From: Leptospira biflexa serovar Patoc strain 'Patoc 1 (Paris)'
GTDB lineage: Bacteria; Spirochaetota; Leptospiria; Leptospirales; Leptospiraceae
Assembly (NCBI RefSeq): GCF_000017685.1
Contig: NC_010844.1
Location: 10,117 to 74,116 of the forward strand
Reading direction: 5' to 3'
DNA length: 64,000 bases
The first letter of the stretch is position 1. Every line of letters begins with the position of its first letter. Of this stretch, positions 1-8,660 are shown piece after piece. The notes under the pieces were generated by a model that worked only from the letters and a program-made list of their open reading frames with translations, was not told the DNA's origin and ran no database searches. The position numbers and the translations under genes were made by a program.

Positions 1-247
1 TGGAGTAAGTCCCTTTCCTTTCGTGGACACACGATTCGTTGCGAGTTAAAGCCATTACATACCCAAGTTTTGGCGTTTCCAAAAGGAATTCCGCGAAATT
101 AGGTTTTAGCTGTTTGACTCCCTGGCCAATGCATGTTGTAAGGAGTTCTACTTCACTTACGTTTAAATGTTTGGCTGCGTCTCGAATTCGTAGGTTTGGG
201 ATTTCGGTTTTGAGTGTTTCCCATTTTTGTTTTAATGTATCGTTCAT
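1..247 (-). CDS. hemS: Haem-degrading/haem-trafficking factor HemS/HmuS, N-terminal part (cut by window edge)
   Basis: Reading leftward from an ATG at 247, about 82 codons are visible before the window ends. The N-terminus carries the stretch LRIRDAAKHLNVSEVELL, typical of the HemS/ChuS/HmuS family, followed by a region ending near RNESCVHERKG. Family members bind haem in the cytoplasm and degrade it or pass it on after ABC import. The start codon overlaps the hmuV stop in an ATGA (244-247), so the gene is translationally coupled as the last visible member of the hmuTUV-hemS operon. The C-terminal repeat with the haem ligand is outside the window, so its catalytic competence cannot be judged. 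Confidence 0.85.
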   Translation of the reverse strand, partial: MNDTLKQKWETLKTEIPNLRIRDAAKHLNVSEVELLTTCIGQGVKQLKPNFAEFLLETPKLGYVMALTRNESCVHERKGTYS

Positions 248-1023
248 ATTGGACCTCCTATGATCTCAGGTATGATAAAATTGATTTCATTAGTTTTCAG
301 AATCTTTGTTTTGATTCCGAATGCGATTTCTAAATTCTTTGTGGTTAATACTTCTTCTGCAGTACCTGATTGAATGAGTTTTCCTTTGTCGATCAATGTA
401 ACTCTATCAGCATACTGAGATGCTAAATTTAAATCATGTAAGATCATGAATACCGCGTAACCTTTGTTTGCCATATGTCGGCAGATATTTAAAGTTTGGT
501 ATTGGTTGGGAATGTCTTGGGCAGAAACTGGTTCATCCAGAAATAAATACCTTGGGGGTGTTTCCCAAACCTGTGCTAAGATCCTGCCGAAATTGATCTT
601 TTGTTTTTCACCTCCTGATAAAGTTGGATAGTGTTGGTGTTTTAGTATCGTCGAACTTGTAATGTCTAAGCAAGCCTCCACGATCTCTTTATTTTTGAGT
701 TTATCTGTAATATGTGGGTATCGTCCAAGCGCAATGATCTGTTCTGAGGGAATCGGAAAGTTGATTTGTGTATCTTGCGAAAAGACTGCTCTGAGTTTTG
801 CAAGTTCAGTCTTTGGAATGGATTCGATTTCTTCTTCGTTACAATGTACTTTTCCTGATTGGAGTTTCGTGTCCCCGCATAAAATATGGAATAAAGTAGA
901 TTTCCCTGCTCCATTACGACCGATGAGAACATGTAATTCTCCCGGTTTGATTTCGATACTAATATCTTCAAGAATCAGTCTGTTGCCAATCTGATAGGAA
1001 ATGTTTTTACCGATGAGGCTCAT
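244..1023 (-). CDS. hmuV: Haem ABC transporter ATP-binding protein HmuV
   Basis: This 259-residue ABC ATPase powers haem import through the HmuU permease. Walker A is GRNGAGKST (about 35-43), the signature LSGGE is at about 135-139, and Walker B is YLFLDEP (about 159-165) followed by a D-loop SAQD and an H-loop in LHDLNLA. Length and sequence fit the FecE/BtuD/HmuV subfamily, in which the haem-specific type is recognised by context. Its start codon overlaps the hmuU stop (1020-1023) and its stop overlaps the hemS start (244-247). All catalytic motifs are intact. Confidence 0.92.
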   Translation of the reverse strand: MSLIGKNISYQIGNRLILEDISIEIKPGELHVLIGRNGAGKSTLFHILCGDTKLQSGKVHCNEEEIESIPKTELAKLRAVFSQDTQINFPIPSEQIIALGRYPHITDKLKNKEIVEACLDITSSTILKHQHYPTLSGGEKQKINFGRILAQVWETPPRYLFLDEPVSAQDIPNQYQTLNICRHMANKGYAVFMILHDLNLASQYADRVTLIDKGKLIQSGTAEEVLTTKNLEIAFGIKTKILKTNEINFIIPEIIGGPI

Positions 1024-2003
1024 AAGGATTGTTTCCTCTTTAGGATTAAATTAAGAAAGAAAGGTGCACCGAGGAGGGCAGACACGATACCAACTGGAAT
1101 TTCGGATGGAGCGATGATCACCCTACAAATTCCATCAGCAAAACACAATAGTCCTCCACCCAAAAAATAAGAAGCATACAATAGGTGACGATAATCTTGT
1201 CCAATTGCAAGTCTGACAATATGAGGAACGGCAAGTCCAATGAATCCAATATTCCCAACAAGAGAAATACAAGAACCCACACTGATGCCAATCAAAACGA
1301 TCATCAGTGTTTTTAGGATTTCGACAGAGACTCCCAAGTGACCTGCTTCTCGTTCTCCTAAGATGAGAACATTCAATGGTTTGACAAGGAAGGGGCTTAC
1401 AAAGATTGGAAGAAGGTAAAAAATAGAAAATGATTGGAGTAGGTTCCAAGATGCCCCTCCCAAACTTCCCATATTCCAAAGTGATAAATTTCTTAATTGT
1501 GATTCACTTGCTAAATAACTTAAAATTCCAATAAAAGAAAAACAAAGTGAATTGACTGCAATTCCTGATAACAAGATTGATTCAATGTCTGTTTTTCCTT
1601 TTGTATTTGCAAAAATGAATATGATGAAACAGGAGATCATCCCACCAACAAAAGAAAAAATAACCACACTCCAAATTGTATGAAGGAATGGGATGAATCC
1701 ACCAAGTACAATCGCGATTGATGCAAAGAGAGAACAACCAGCTGTGATCCCAATGAGTCCTGGGTCTACAATGGGATTTCGAAATAAACCTTGTGCGAGA
1801 GCTCCCGACCATGCAAGGGAACCACCAACAAGAATTCCGAGTAAGATGCGTGGAATTCTTAACTCGAAAAAAACTTTTGATCCAATTGAATCGGCAAACA
1901 AAAGTTCGGTCCAAGTAATCTCCATCGCTCCGAGTTGAGATGAGATGATGGCTGCCAAAATAGCGAATAGAACGCTGAATAAAATAAAATACTTTTCTTT
2001 CAT
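1020..2003 (-). CDS. hmuU: Haem ABC transporter permease HmuU (FecCD family)
   Basis: A very hydrophobic protein of about 327 residues with many membrane segments and the FecCD/BtuC-type blocks RIPRILLGILVGGSLAWSG, NPIVDPGLIGITAG and GFIGLAVPHIVRL, the last being the loop that contacts the ATPase. It forms the inner-membrane channel for haem. I chose the ATG at 2003 because it sits in a TAATG overlap with the hmuT stop; an in-frame ATG at 2021 would add six residues. It lies between the binding protein and the ATPase, in the standard order for these transporters. Confidence 0.9.
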   Translation of the reverse strand: MKEKYFILFSVLFAILAAIISSQLGAMEITWTELLFADSIGSKVFFELRIPRILLGILVGGSLAWSGALAQGLFRNPIVDPGLIGITAGCSLFASIAIVLGGFIPFLHTIWSVVIFSFVGGMISCFIIFIFANTKGKTDIESILLSGIAVNSLCFSFIGILSYLASESQLRNLSLWNMGSLGGASWNLLQSFSIFYLLPIFVSPFLVKPLNVLILGEREAGHLGVSVEILKTLMIVLIGISVGSCISLVGNIGFIGLAVPHIVRLAIGQDYRHLLYASYFLGGGLLCFADGICRVIIAPSEIPVGIVSALLGAPFFLNLILKRKQSL

Positions 2004-2869
2004 TATTCGAATTGTTTCCATTTTTCGTTTAATGTTTTGAGCGCTTGAGGTAGTCGGGGTCCAAAACCTAAAAGCAATAGGTCATCCACTAAGATGATAT
2101 TTTTTTCTTTTCCCGCGCGAGTGAGTTCGATTCCATTGATGGACCAAATCGCTTTTGTTCCACCAAATCCTTCTGCTGATGATTCTGGCATAAGAATGAT
2201 ATCTGGATTTGCTTTTACTAACGCTTCGCTTGTGAGTGGTTTGTATTCTGAAAACTCAGTGATGGCATTTTTTGCTCCTGATAAAGTAATCATGGCATGA
2301 GCAGCAGTACCTGAGCCGGAAATAAAAACAGAACTTGGGTTTCTAGAGTATAGGAACATCACTTTCACATTTGTTTTTTTTAACTGGAGAGCTTGGGTTT
2401 GTGTTCGAATTTGATTCACGAGGCTCTCAGCTTCTTTTTTCTTTCCTAATAGGTTTCCAACAGCTAACACGCGATCGATGGGAGTTTCCAGTTTGAATTC
2501 ATCGGGAAAGAGTGTGACTTGAACCCCAGTCTCTCTAAGATTCTGAAGGGTTTGTATGGGTCCTGCTGTTTCTAAACCAATCACAATGTTTGGTTTAAAA
2601 CTTAATATGCCTTCGGTAGTTAAGGTTCGTTGGTAACCAACTACTGGTAATGCTGTCGATTCTTTCGGATAACGAGAAGTGGAGTCAATGGCAACAAGAG
2701 AAGGATTGGCTTTGAGAGCATACACGATCTCTGTGATGGTTCCGTGAAGGGAAACAATTCGTTCCTTTGTTTCGGGCATGAGAGGCGTGACGAGCCATAC
2801 AAACAAAAAAGGAATGAGGTAGAGTCGGGATTTGGAAATCTTTGTACGTTGGTTTTGGCTTTGGATCAT
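2003..2869 (-). CDS. hmuT: Periplasmic haem-binding protein HmuT
   Basis: This 288-residue substrate-binding protein of the haem ABC importer has a signal-like N-terminus (basic residues, then a hydrophobic stretch ending LVTPLM). The mature part has the type III binding-protein pattern: RIVSLHGTITEIVYAL, then VVGYQRTLTTEGILSFKPNIVIG, then a C-terminal lobe with KANPDIILMPESSAEGFGG. No lipobox cysteine is present, so it is probably soluble in the periplasm. I chose the ATG at 2869 because it starts a good signal peptide; a longer TTG start at 2977 would run through the probable promoter and Fur-like boxes. It is the first gene of the hmuTUV-hemS operon. Confidence 0.88.
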   Translation of the reverse strand: MIQSQNQRTKISKSRLYLIPFLFVWLVTPLMPETKERIVSLHGTITEIVYALKANPSLVAIDSTSRYPKESTALPVVGYQRTLTTEGILSFKPNIVIGLETAGPIQTLQNLRETGVQVTLFPDEFKLETPIDRVLAVGNLLGKKKEAESLVNQIRTQTQALQLKKTNVKVMFLYSRNPSSVFISGSGTAAHAMITLSGAKNAITEFSEYKPLTSEALVKANPDIILMPESSAEGFGGTKAIWSINGIELTRAGKEKNIILVDDLLLLGFGPRLPQALKTLNEKWKQFE

Positions 2870-2910
2870 GGGCCAAGACTGAGAGTGGGTGGATTCTTTG
2901 TCAAGATTAA

Positions 2911-2925
2911 TGAGAATGAGACTCA
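2911..2925. promoter_or_regulatory. Fur-like imperfect palindrome, upstream copy
   Basis: TGAGAATGAGACTCA is a 7-1-7 imperfect palindrome (5 of 7 positions symmetric) between hmuT and the divergent lipoprotein gene. Spacing and TGA...TCA ends resemble Fur-family operators. It shares a TGAGACT/AGACTCA block with a second palindrome 51 bp away. Regulation by iron is inferred from the haem locus and not seen directly. Confidence 0.45.
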
Positions 2926-2961
2926 AAATATATATTGACGCAATCGGGCAGGTTTCTTTAT

Positions 2962-2976
2962 TGAGACTAAGAATCA
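2962..2976. promoter_or_regulatory. Fur-like imperfect palindrome overlapping a candidate -10
   Basis: TGAGACTAAGAATCA is a second 7-1-7 palindrome with TGA...TCA ends. It sits just downstream of a candidate rightward promoter: TTGACG at 2935-2940 and TTTATT at about 2957-2962. A repressor bound here would block transcription of the lipoprotein-hmuY-receptor operon. Confidence 0.45.
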
Positions 2977-2996
2977 ATTAATCAAGGAGTGCATTC

Positions 2997-3704
2997 ATGA
3001 ACCTACCCAACCGAATCTTCAAAATAGGACTGCTCGTCAGCTTCAGTTTCTTATCCATCCAATGTGATGATGGTGATTCCCAAACGGAGACAACAGTCTT
3101 TTTAGGATTGTTAGCTGCCGATGCCAACAAACGTTGCGAAACTAAAATCGATGCTTCGTATACATCAGGAACGTATGCTACATTGTGTACGCCACAAGCG
3201 GGTCCTGGTCGTTTCTTTCGTTTTGAAGGAATGAAAGCCTTAGGGGAGAATGGATACTTTTACCTATTCCTAGGATACTCGCAAACACCCACTTCGTCCA
3301 CTCCCAATGCGTCAGGACAATATTCTTTTGTAGCTGGTAAGTCCGTATCGAGCCCGAATCCTTATGTTTGGTTTCGTAACTTAGAATTTGGGAACTACCA
3401 AGGTGGACAAACTGCCAGTGGAGCCAATTCAAACGCCTTTAGTTTATCCACAGAGCAAGAGTTATGTGTATCCTTTTCAGGTAATACTAGTGCTCCTACT
3501 ACTTATTTATGGGTAACGGGTGTAGGTGGTGCAAATTGTAAGAATACAGCCACTCTTCAAAAAGAAAATGCCATCATCAATTATGTCGGTTGGCCAAATG
3601 CAGAGAATGTATTGTCTACAAGTGGTCAGTCATTCTTTCGGTTTAGTAATGTTAGTCTCTTAACCGCATCAAAGATCGTCGTCTCATCGGACAGTGTACT
3701 CTAA
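2997..3704 (+). CDS. Putative outer-membrane lipoprotein of the haem-uptake operon, function unknown
   Basis: A 235-residue protein with a signal peptide and lipobox LSIQC (Cys at about 23), so probably lipid-anchored. The start ATG has a good ribosome site (AAGGAG) about 6 bases upstream. The mature part is rich in Ser, Thr, Gly and Asn with several cysteines (CETK, LCTP, LCVSF, NCKN) that could form disulphides. I recognise no named domain. It is the first gene of a rightward operon with a HmuY-like lipoprotein and a TonB-dependent receptor, divergent from hmuTUV-hemS, so a role in surface capture or transfer of haem is inferred from position only. Confidence 0.75.
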   Translation: MNLPNRIFKIGLLVSFSFLSIQCDDGDSQTETTVFLGLLAADANKRCETKIDASYTSGTYATLCTPQAGPGRFFRFEGMKALGENGYFYLFLGYSQTPTSSTPNASGQYSFVAGKSVSSPNPYVWFRNLEFGNYQGGQTASGANSNAFSLSTEQELCVSFSGNTSAPTTYLWVTGVGGANCKNTATLQKENAIINYVGWPNAENVLSTSGQSFFRFSNVSLLTASKIVVSSDSVL

Positions 3705-3750
3705 ATCAAACTCTGTCAGATCGGATGATTCGATCTGGCAAAGAAATCTT

Positions 3751-4458
3751 ATGAAGAGAAAAGATATGCCTAGAAAAAAATTCATTTTAAAAACATGTTT
3801 CAAATACTCAATTTTACTCATCGTTAGTTCCTTCCAGATTCATTGTTCTATGAAACCAAAATCGGAAGATAACTCACAAGCCTTACTATTCTTATTATCG
3901 GATGAAAATAGTACGAGTTTGAATTGTACTAGTGTTCCATCAAATGCTGTTGTCACTTCAGGTTCCTTTACGACTTCAGCAAACGCATCTTCCAATTGTA
4001 ATTGGGTCTATGTCAGTTTGAAAGGGAATGGGGTATTGGCAGATGTCAATAGCCAATGGGATATTGCGTTCAAACGATTCAATGTCGCAACCAATAGTGG
4101 GACGAGCGGACCTGGCACCGGTGGAGCTTGTGATTCTGGTCAGACAAACTTTTCCAATGCATTCAATGGATCAGAATGTACGGCTGTGATTGATGTCAAA
4201 CTCACAAGTTCAGGTGGAGGGCCTGTTTCTGCTTCCCAAGAAAGTATCAATCCGACTATGGCTGCTCCTTTGGATCTTTCGCCAATGCCATCGGGTTATG
4301 GAACTTGGTATTCCTATTCCAATGGAATCTTAACAGCTAAAACAAAAGTATTCATTGTGACTGGAAGCGACGGCGCAAAATATGCTGTCCAGTTTCTGGA
4401 CTATTATAATGCAGCTGGCACATCAGGTTTTCCGAAGTTTCAATGGAAAAAACTCTGA
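3751..4458 (+). CDS. hmuY: HmuY-family haem-binding lipoprotein
   Basis: About 235 residues with a hydrophobic signal and lipobox FQIHC. The mature part carries the HmuY-family pattern: NWVYVSLKGNG, then SQWDIAFKRFNVATNSGTSG, then GGGPVSASQ and a C-terminal YAVQFLDYYN...FQWKKL. HmuY proteins are lipid-anchored haemophores that hand haem to a TonB-dependent receptor, and the next gene encodes one. The ATG at 3751 was preferred; ATG 3766 and a longer start at 3694 are alternatives. The stop overlaps the receptor start as TGATG at 4456-4460. The haem ligands used by characterised HmuY proteins cannot be assigned by eye. Confidence 0.8.
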   Translation: MKRKDMPRKKFILKTCFKYSILLIVSSFQIHCSMKPKSEDNSQALLFLLSDENSTSLNCTSVPSNAVVTSGSFTTSANASSNCNWVYVSLKGNGVLADVNSQWDIAFKRFNVATNSGTSGPGTGGACDSGQTNFSNAFNGSECTAVIDVKLTSSGGGPVSASQESINPTMAAPLDLSPMPSGYGTWYSYSNGILTAKTKVFIVTGSDGAKYAVQFLDYYNAAGTSGFPKFQWKKL

Positions 4459-6839
4459 TGAAACAATCGGAATTTTCCAACTTAATGAGAGTTTTATCTT
4501 TCATTGTATTTTGGAGTCTAGTTACTTTATTTTCTTTTCAAGGCATTTATCCGGAATCCAAAACTGATTCAATCGAAGATAAGACAAATATCATCACAGT
4601 AACTGGTACAAGGCGAAAGAATTTATTAAAAGATTCTACAATCACAACAGAGGTCATCACAAGAAAAGATATCGATGCGATGGGCGCTAGAGATTTATCG
4701 CAAACCTTAGGCAATGTGCCGGGGATTGAGGTAAAACCTGCTCAATCAGGTGAAAGGGGGCAGACAGTCCGGTTACAGGGTCTCTCTGCTCAAAATGTTT
4801 TGATATTAGTGGATGGCCAAAGGACAACAGGGCGTTTTAGCGGCTCGATTGATTTGACTCGGTTTAAAGCAGAAGATATTGAACGGATCGAAATTGTGAA
4901 AGGTGCATCATCTGCCATTTATGGTTCTGATGCCATTGCAGGAGTCATTAATATCATCACAAAAGAAGCACAGGATCCTCTTTTTGCAGAATTTCGTTCG
5001 TTAGGTGGTGCTGGTAGTGAACGGTACTTTGGTCCTTACATGGAATACCGAAACTATGCTTCCGTTGGTGCCAAGTCTGATAACGTATCTACTTTATTCA
5101 CCGTTGGTTGGCATAAAGGGGAAGGATATGATTTGACTCCAGATGCTACGATTGGTCCAAGAAACGGGCGTTATGCATCACTTGCTCCAGGGTATAATCC
5201 ATATACGTTTGAAACACCACTCGCGAACCAATACATTTTAGCGACACGGTTTCCGATGTACACTCCACCTCTTGAGTCCACATCGGGAAGTGCCTTTAAT
5301 GATATGAATTTATCAAATAAAACAGTGTATAGGCCAACTGATAATTTGATTTTCACAGGACAATTTTACTACAGGCATTTAGATCAATCAGCAGTTGATG
5401 CATCTCCACCCAGAACTATTTTTGATCGAAGGAACAAAACACATGATTTTATGGGGGCATTTAACGTAGATTGGATTGCATCACAAAAAATAAATTTAAA
5501 TCTAAATGCAAACTATTCCAGATTCCAAGATTTATATGTGACGGACCAACGAAAGGCAGATGATTTAGACTCACAACAAAGAACTGACAATGCAGTCACC
5601 GAATTTAGAACAAGGGTAGATTATAAAATTTCAGAAAATCATGTCACATCGGTGGGAGCTGAAAATTTACAAGATCAAATTTCATCGGCAAGGATTGCTC
5701 CCGATTGTCGACGAACCTATCCTAATCTCTGTTACGAAGATTTTAATCCATTGTTAACGAAAGGTCAGTCCATCAATGGGAATGCCTATCGATTTAGGAA
5801 TGCGTTTTATTTGCAAGATGAGTGGAGGGTGTCAGATAAACCTAGAATACAAATTGTACCTGGCATTCGGTATGACCACGATTCGATTTATGGAGGGGAG
5901 TGGCTTCCCAAACTTGCCATTCGATATGATGTGACGGATCAATTTAGGATCCGTGTGGCGAATGGACTTGGATACCGAGCACCAAGTTTCCAAGATTTGT
6001 ATTTTAATTTTTTGAATCCAGGTGTTGGTTATCGTGTAGTAGGGAATTCTGATTTGAAACCAGAATTATCACGAAGTTATAATTTCGGTTGGGAGTGGGA
6101 CATCACCAAAAGAATTTGGTATAGCTCGAATTTATTTCATAACAATGTAGATAATTTAATTGGATATCGAACAAATCCTGTAAGAGATGCATCAGGACTT
6201 ATGGTATACCAAACGTCAAATTACCAAAAGGCAATGACCCAAGGGATTGAGTCTTCCATCAATATTCGTTTGACAGACATTGTGACAACGGGCGTTGGGT
6301 ATACTTATACAGATAGTAAAGATGAATTAACCAATTTGCCATTGGAAGGTAGAGGGCGTCATCGTTGGAATTTGAATCTCAGGGTAGAAGAAAAATCAAG
6401 TGGGATCTCTTTATCTGTCTTTGCAGTTGTTTTTGGAAAACAACCATATTATTGTATTAAAAATTCGTTTTGGTGTAATCCAGATTTACCATCAAACTTT
6501 GATTCATTAGAAACGATCTTAAACCAAGAATCGCAAAGCTCAATTCAAAACCTATTTGGTACACTGCCTACAGTTCTTTCTGATTACTGCGCTGAAAAGA
6601 ACATTTCCTATTGCACCACAAGTCCCACATATGGATACCGTATGGTGAATCCCTACTCAAATTTAAACTTAAGACTTTCTCAGAGATTTTTAGGTCATTT
6701 CCAATGGTTTGTTGGAGTGGACAATGCATTAGATGCTTGGGATCTGCAATACAATCCGCAACGCCCTAAATTCTATTATTTTGGTTTGGATGGGAAATTT
6801 GCTTTTAGTGATGTGAAACTAAAGAATGGTGATTCTTAA
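4458..6839 (+). CDS. hmuR: TonB-dependent haem receptor (HmuR/HbpA-like)
   Basis: An outer-membrane receptor of about 793 residues. After a signal peptide comes a plug domain: IITVTGTRRKN, VPGIEVKPAQSGERGQTVRLQG, VLILVDGQRTTG and the hallmark IERIEIVKGASSAIYGSDA. A long barrel follows with TonB-receptor boxes such as RIRVANGLGYRAPSFQDLYF and NSDLKPELSRSYNFGWEW. Start chosen at 4458 (TGATG coupling with hmuY); ATG 4443 is also in frame. Haem as substrate is inferred from the adjacent hmuY and hmuTUV-hemS genes. The C-terminus ends in KNGDS rather than the usual aromatic residue, although a FAF sequence lies 12 residues earlier. Confidence 0.88.
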   Translation: MKQSEFSNLMRVLSFIVFWSLVTLFSFQGIYPESKTDSIEDKTNIITVTGTRRKNLLKDSTITTEVITRKDIDAMGARDLSQTLGNVPGIEVKPAQSGERGQTVRLQGLSAQNVLILVDGQRTTGRFSGSIDLTRFKAEDIERIEIVKGASSAIYGSDAIAGVINIITKEAQDPLFAEFRSLGGAGSERYFGPYMEYRNYASVGAKSDNVSTLFTVGWHKGEGYDLTPDATIGPRNGRYASLAPGYNPYTFETPLANQYILATRFPMYTPPLESTSGSAFNDMNLSNKTVYRPTDNLIFTGQFYYRHLDQSAVDASPPRTIFDRRNKTHDFMGAFNVDWIASQKINLNLNANYSRFQDLYVTDQRKADDLDSQQRTDNAVTEFRTRVDYKISENHVTSVGAENLQDQISSARIAPDCRRTYPNLCYEDFNPLLTKGQSINGNAYRFRNAFYLQDEWRVSDKPRIQIVPGIRYDHDSIYGGEWLPKLAIRYDVTDQFRIRVANGLGYRAPSFQDLYFNFLNPGVGYRVVGNSDLKPELSRSYNFGWEWDITKRIWYSSNLFHNNVDNLIGYRTNPVRDASGLMVYQTSNYQKAMTQGIESSINIRLTDIVTTGVGYTYTDSKDELTNLPLEGRGRHRWNLNLRVEEKSSGISLSVFAVVFGKQPYYCIKNSFWCNPDLPSNFDSLETILNQESQSSIQNLFGTLPTVLSDYCAEKNISYCTTSPTYGYRMVNPYSNLNLRLSQRFLGHFQWFVGVDNALDAWDLQYNPQRPKFYYFGLDGKFAFSDVKLKNGDS

Positions 6840-6849
6840 GTCTAAGAAT
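6832..6849. terminator. Bidirectional terminator between hmuR and recD
   Basis: Arms ATTCTTA (6832-6838) and TAAGAAT (6843-6849) enclose a 4-base loop and are followed by TCTTTT. The hairpin contains the receptor stop codon and sits between two converging genes. Confidence 0.55.
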
Positions 6850-6857
6850 TCTTTTCG

Positions 6858-8660
6858 CTATGGAATGTGAATTCCTGTATACCGCTTGCGAAACGATTGT
6901 AATCCAAATTCCCAAGTTTGAAAGTCACCAAGTAAGATCACGCGTTCTTTGGCGCGAGTGATTGCTGTGTACAAAATCCTTCGGTTGAGTATGGAAAGAT
7001 TGTTCTCTGAATCTACGTCCAAAACATTCATCGGAGGAAGATAGAGTAGGATCGATTTGTATTCGGAACCTTGGCTTTTGTGAATGGTGAGAAAAAAAGC
7101 GGGTTCGTGATCAGGGAGTGTGTCTAAGGCAAAGGAATACAATCGATCTTCAATGGGGAAAACTGCTCTTAACTCTGAATGGATCGAAACAACTAAACCA
7201 ATGTCACCATTAAACAATTTTCTCATTGGGTCATTCGATTGGATGATAATGGGCATCCCTTCAAAGTAAAAAGACTTGGATAACTGTCGGTATTTGAGAT
7301 GGAATTCGTTTTTTGGATTGGTTAATTGTTTTTTCGCATAACGTAAGATTTGGCCTTGGATGGCTTCGATTCCAAAGTATCCATTTCTTAGAATCGTCAA
7401 ACATCGATACTCATTCACGATCGACTCAAAAATGAATTTGTTTTTTGGATCTTTCAGTGCATTTGGTTCCCAATGGAATTTTGAGGTCTTATTGGCAGTG
7501 TGCAAATAGAATGTTTCCCATAAAAAGGGAACCATACTTTCTATGTTCCAATCGTGTATCTCAGGATGGTTTCCATTGGTTGACTTTGTTTTTTTGTCAC
7601 CTTGGATCCAAACAAAATCATGTTTCAAATTCAAATCCGATTTTGTGATCATCTTTGGTAGTGGAAATGGTTTTGTATTGCTATTCGTATCAAAGGATTG
7701 TTTTACGATCTCAGCAAAAACACTGAATTCAGAATCATTCGAAAAACGATGGTTACTGTTAAGTTCCGATAAAAATTCTTTTTTATTTTTTAACGTGGTG
7801 ATGAGATCCGTTAATACTTCACCTTGCCCAACGGAAGGAAGTTGGTTTGGGTCACCGAGGAGAATGATATGAGTATCGAAATGGATCGCCGAAAAAAATA
7901 AATTCATTAATTTTAAATCAACCATCGAGGTTTCATCCATGATGATGAAATCATAGGGTAGATAACGTTTTTCTCCAAATTTGGCTTGGTTGGTTGTTGG
8001 GTTGATTTTTAATAAATTGTGAATGGTTTGTCCACGGAAATTGGAAGTCAGAGAAGGATCCGCTTGAAACTTTTCCAAATTCCTTTGGATGGATTCTGTT
8101 AATCTTTGCGAAGCTCTTCCTGTTGGCGCGACGAGGGCAATCCTTTCCATCGAAGGTAGTAACTTCAATCGATCGAATGCCATTAAGATAAAGGATACAA
8201 CCGTAGTTTTTCCTGTCCCTGGGCCACCAGAGATCACACGGAAATTGGATGTGATCACATCTTGAATCGTTTCCCTTTGTTCTTCTGCCAGTTTGATTTT
8301 TGATTCTGTTTCTAAACCACTTATAATCGTTTTGATTTGATCTGCGGTGATCGTTGTATTCTTTGTTTGGTTTGTTTTGTGGTTTAAGAATGTGAAGAGT
8401 AGAGATTCGAAATTCCTTTTTTCGGAATGACTTTTTTGCAGATACAATCGGTTTTCTTTTCCTGTTCTTTCAATCACAAACGGGAAATAATCTTTCATTT
8501 TATCGATTGTTGTGTCATCTGTTATGGGAAGATACAAATCTCCGCTTTGTGATTGGACAAGTAAACTGGCAATCGTATCTTTTAGCGACGTATCCCAATC
8601 TGGGAAAAGTTTGTATAACGAATTTAGAAACGATTGGATTTTTTCATCGATCACTTTCAT
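6858..8660 (-). CDS. recD: Exodeoxyribonuclease V alpha subunit RecD
   Basis: A 600-residue superfamily 1B helicase, the fast 5'-3' motor of RecBCD. Motifs: Walker A GGPGTGKTT (about 145-153), Walker B FIIMDETSMVD, motif III ILLGDPNQLPSVGQGEVL, motif V TIHKSQGSEYKS, and motif VI LYTAITRAKERVIL. Length is close to that of E. coli RecD. The start overlaps the recB stop (8657-8660), so it is the last gene of recC-recB-recD. All helicase motifs appear intact. Confidence 0.95.
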   Translation of the reverse strand: MKVIDEKIQSFLNSLYKLFPDWDTSLKDTIASLLVQSQSGDLYLPITDDTTIDKMKDYFPFVIERTGKENRLYLQKSHSEKRNFESLLFTFLNHKTNQTKNTTITADQIKTIISGLETESKIKLAEEQRETIQDVITSNFRVISGGPGTGKTTVVSFILMAFDRLKLLPSMERIALVAPTGRASQRLTESIQRNLEKFQADPSLTSNFRGQTIHNLLKINPTTNQAKFGEKRYLPYDFIIMDETSMVDLKLMNLFFSAIHFDTHIILLGDPNQLPSVGQGEVLTDLITTLKNKKEFLSELNSNHRFSNDSEFSVFAEIVKQSFDTNSNTKPFPLPKMITKSDLNLKHDFVWIQGDKKTKSTNGNHPEIHDWNIESMVPFLWETFYLHTANKTSKFHWEPNALKDPKNKFIFESIVNEYRCLTILRNGYFGIEAIQGQILRYAKKQLTNPKNEFHLKYRQLSKSFYFEGMPIIIQSNDPMRKLFNGDIGLVVSIHSELRAVFPIEDRLYSFALDTLPDHEPAFFLTIHKSQGSEYKSILLYLPPMNVLDVDSENNLSILNRRILYTAITRAKERVILLGDFQTWEFGLQSFRKRYTGIHIP

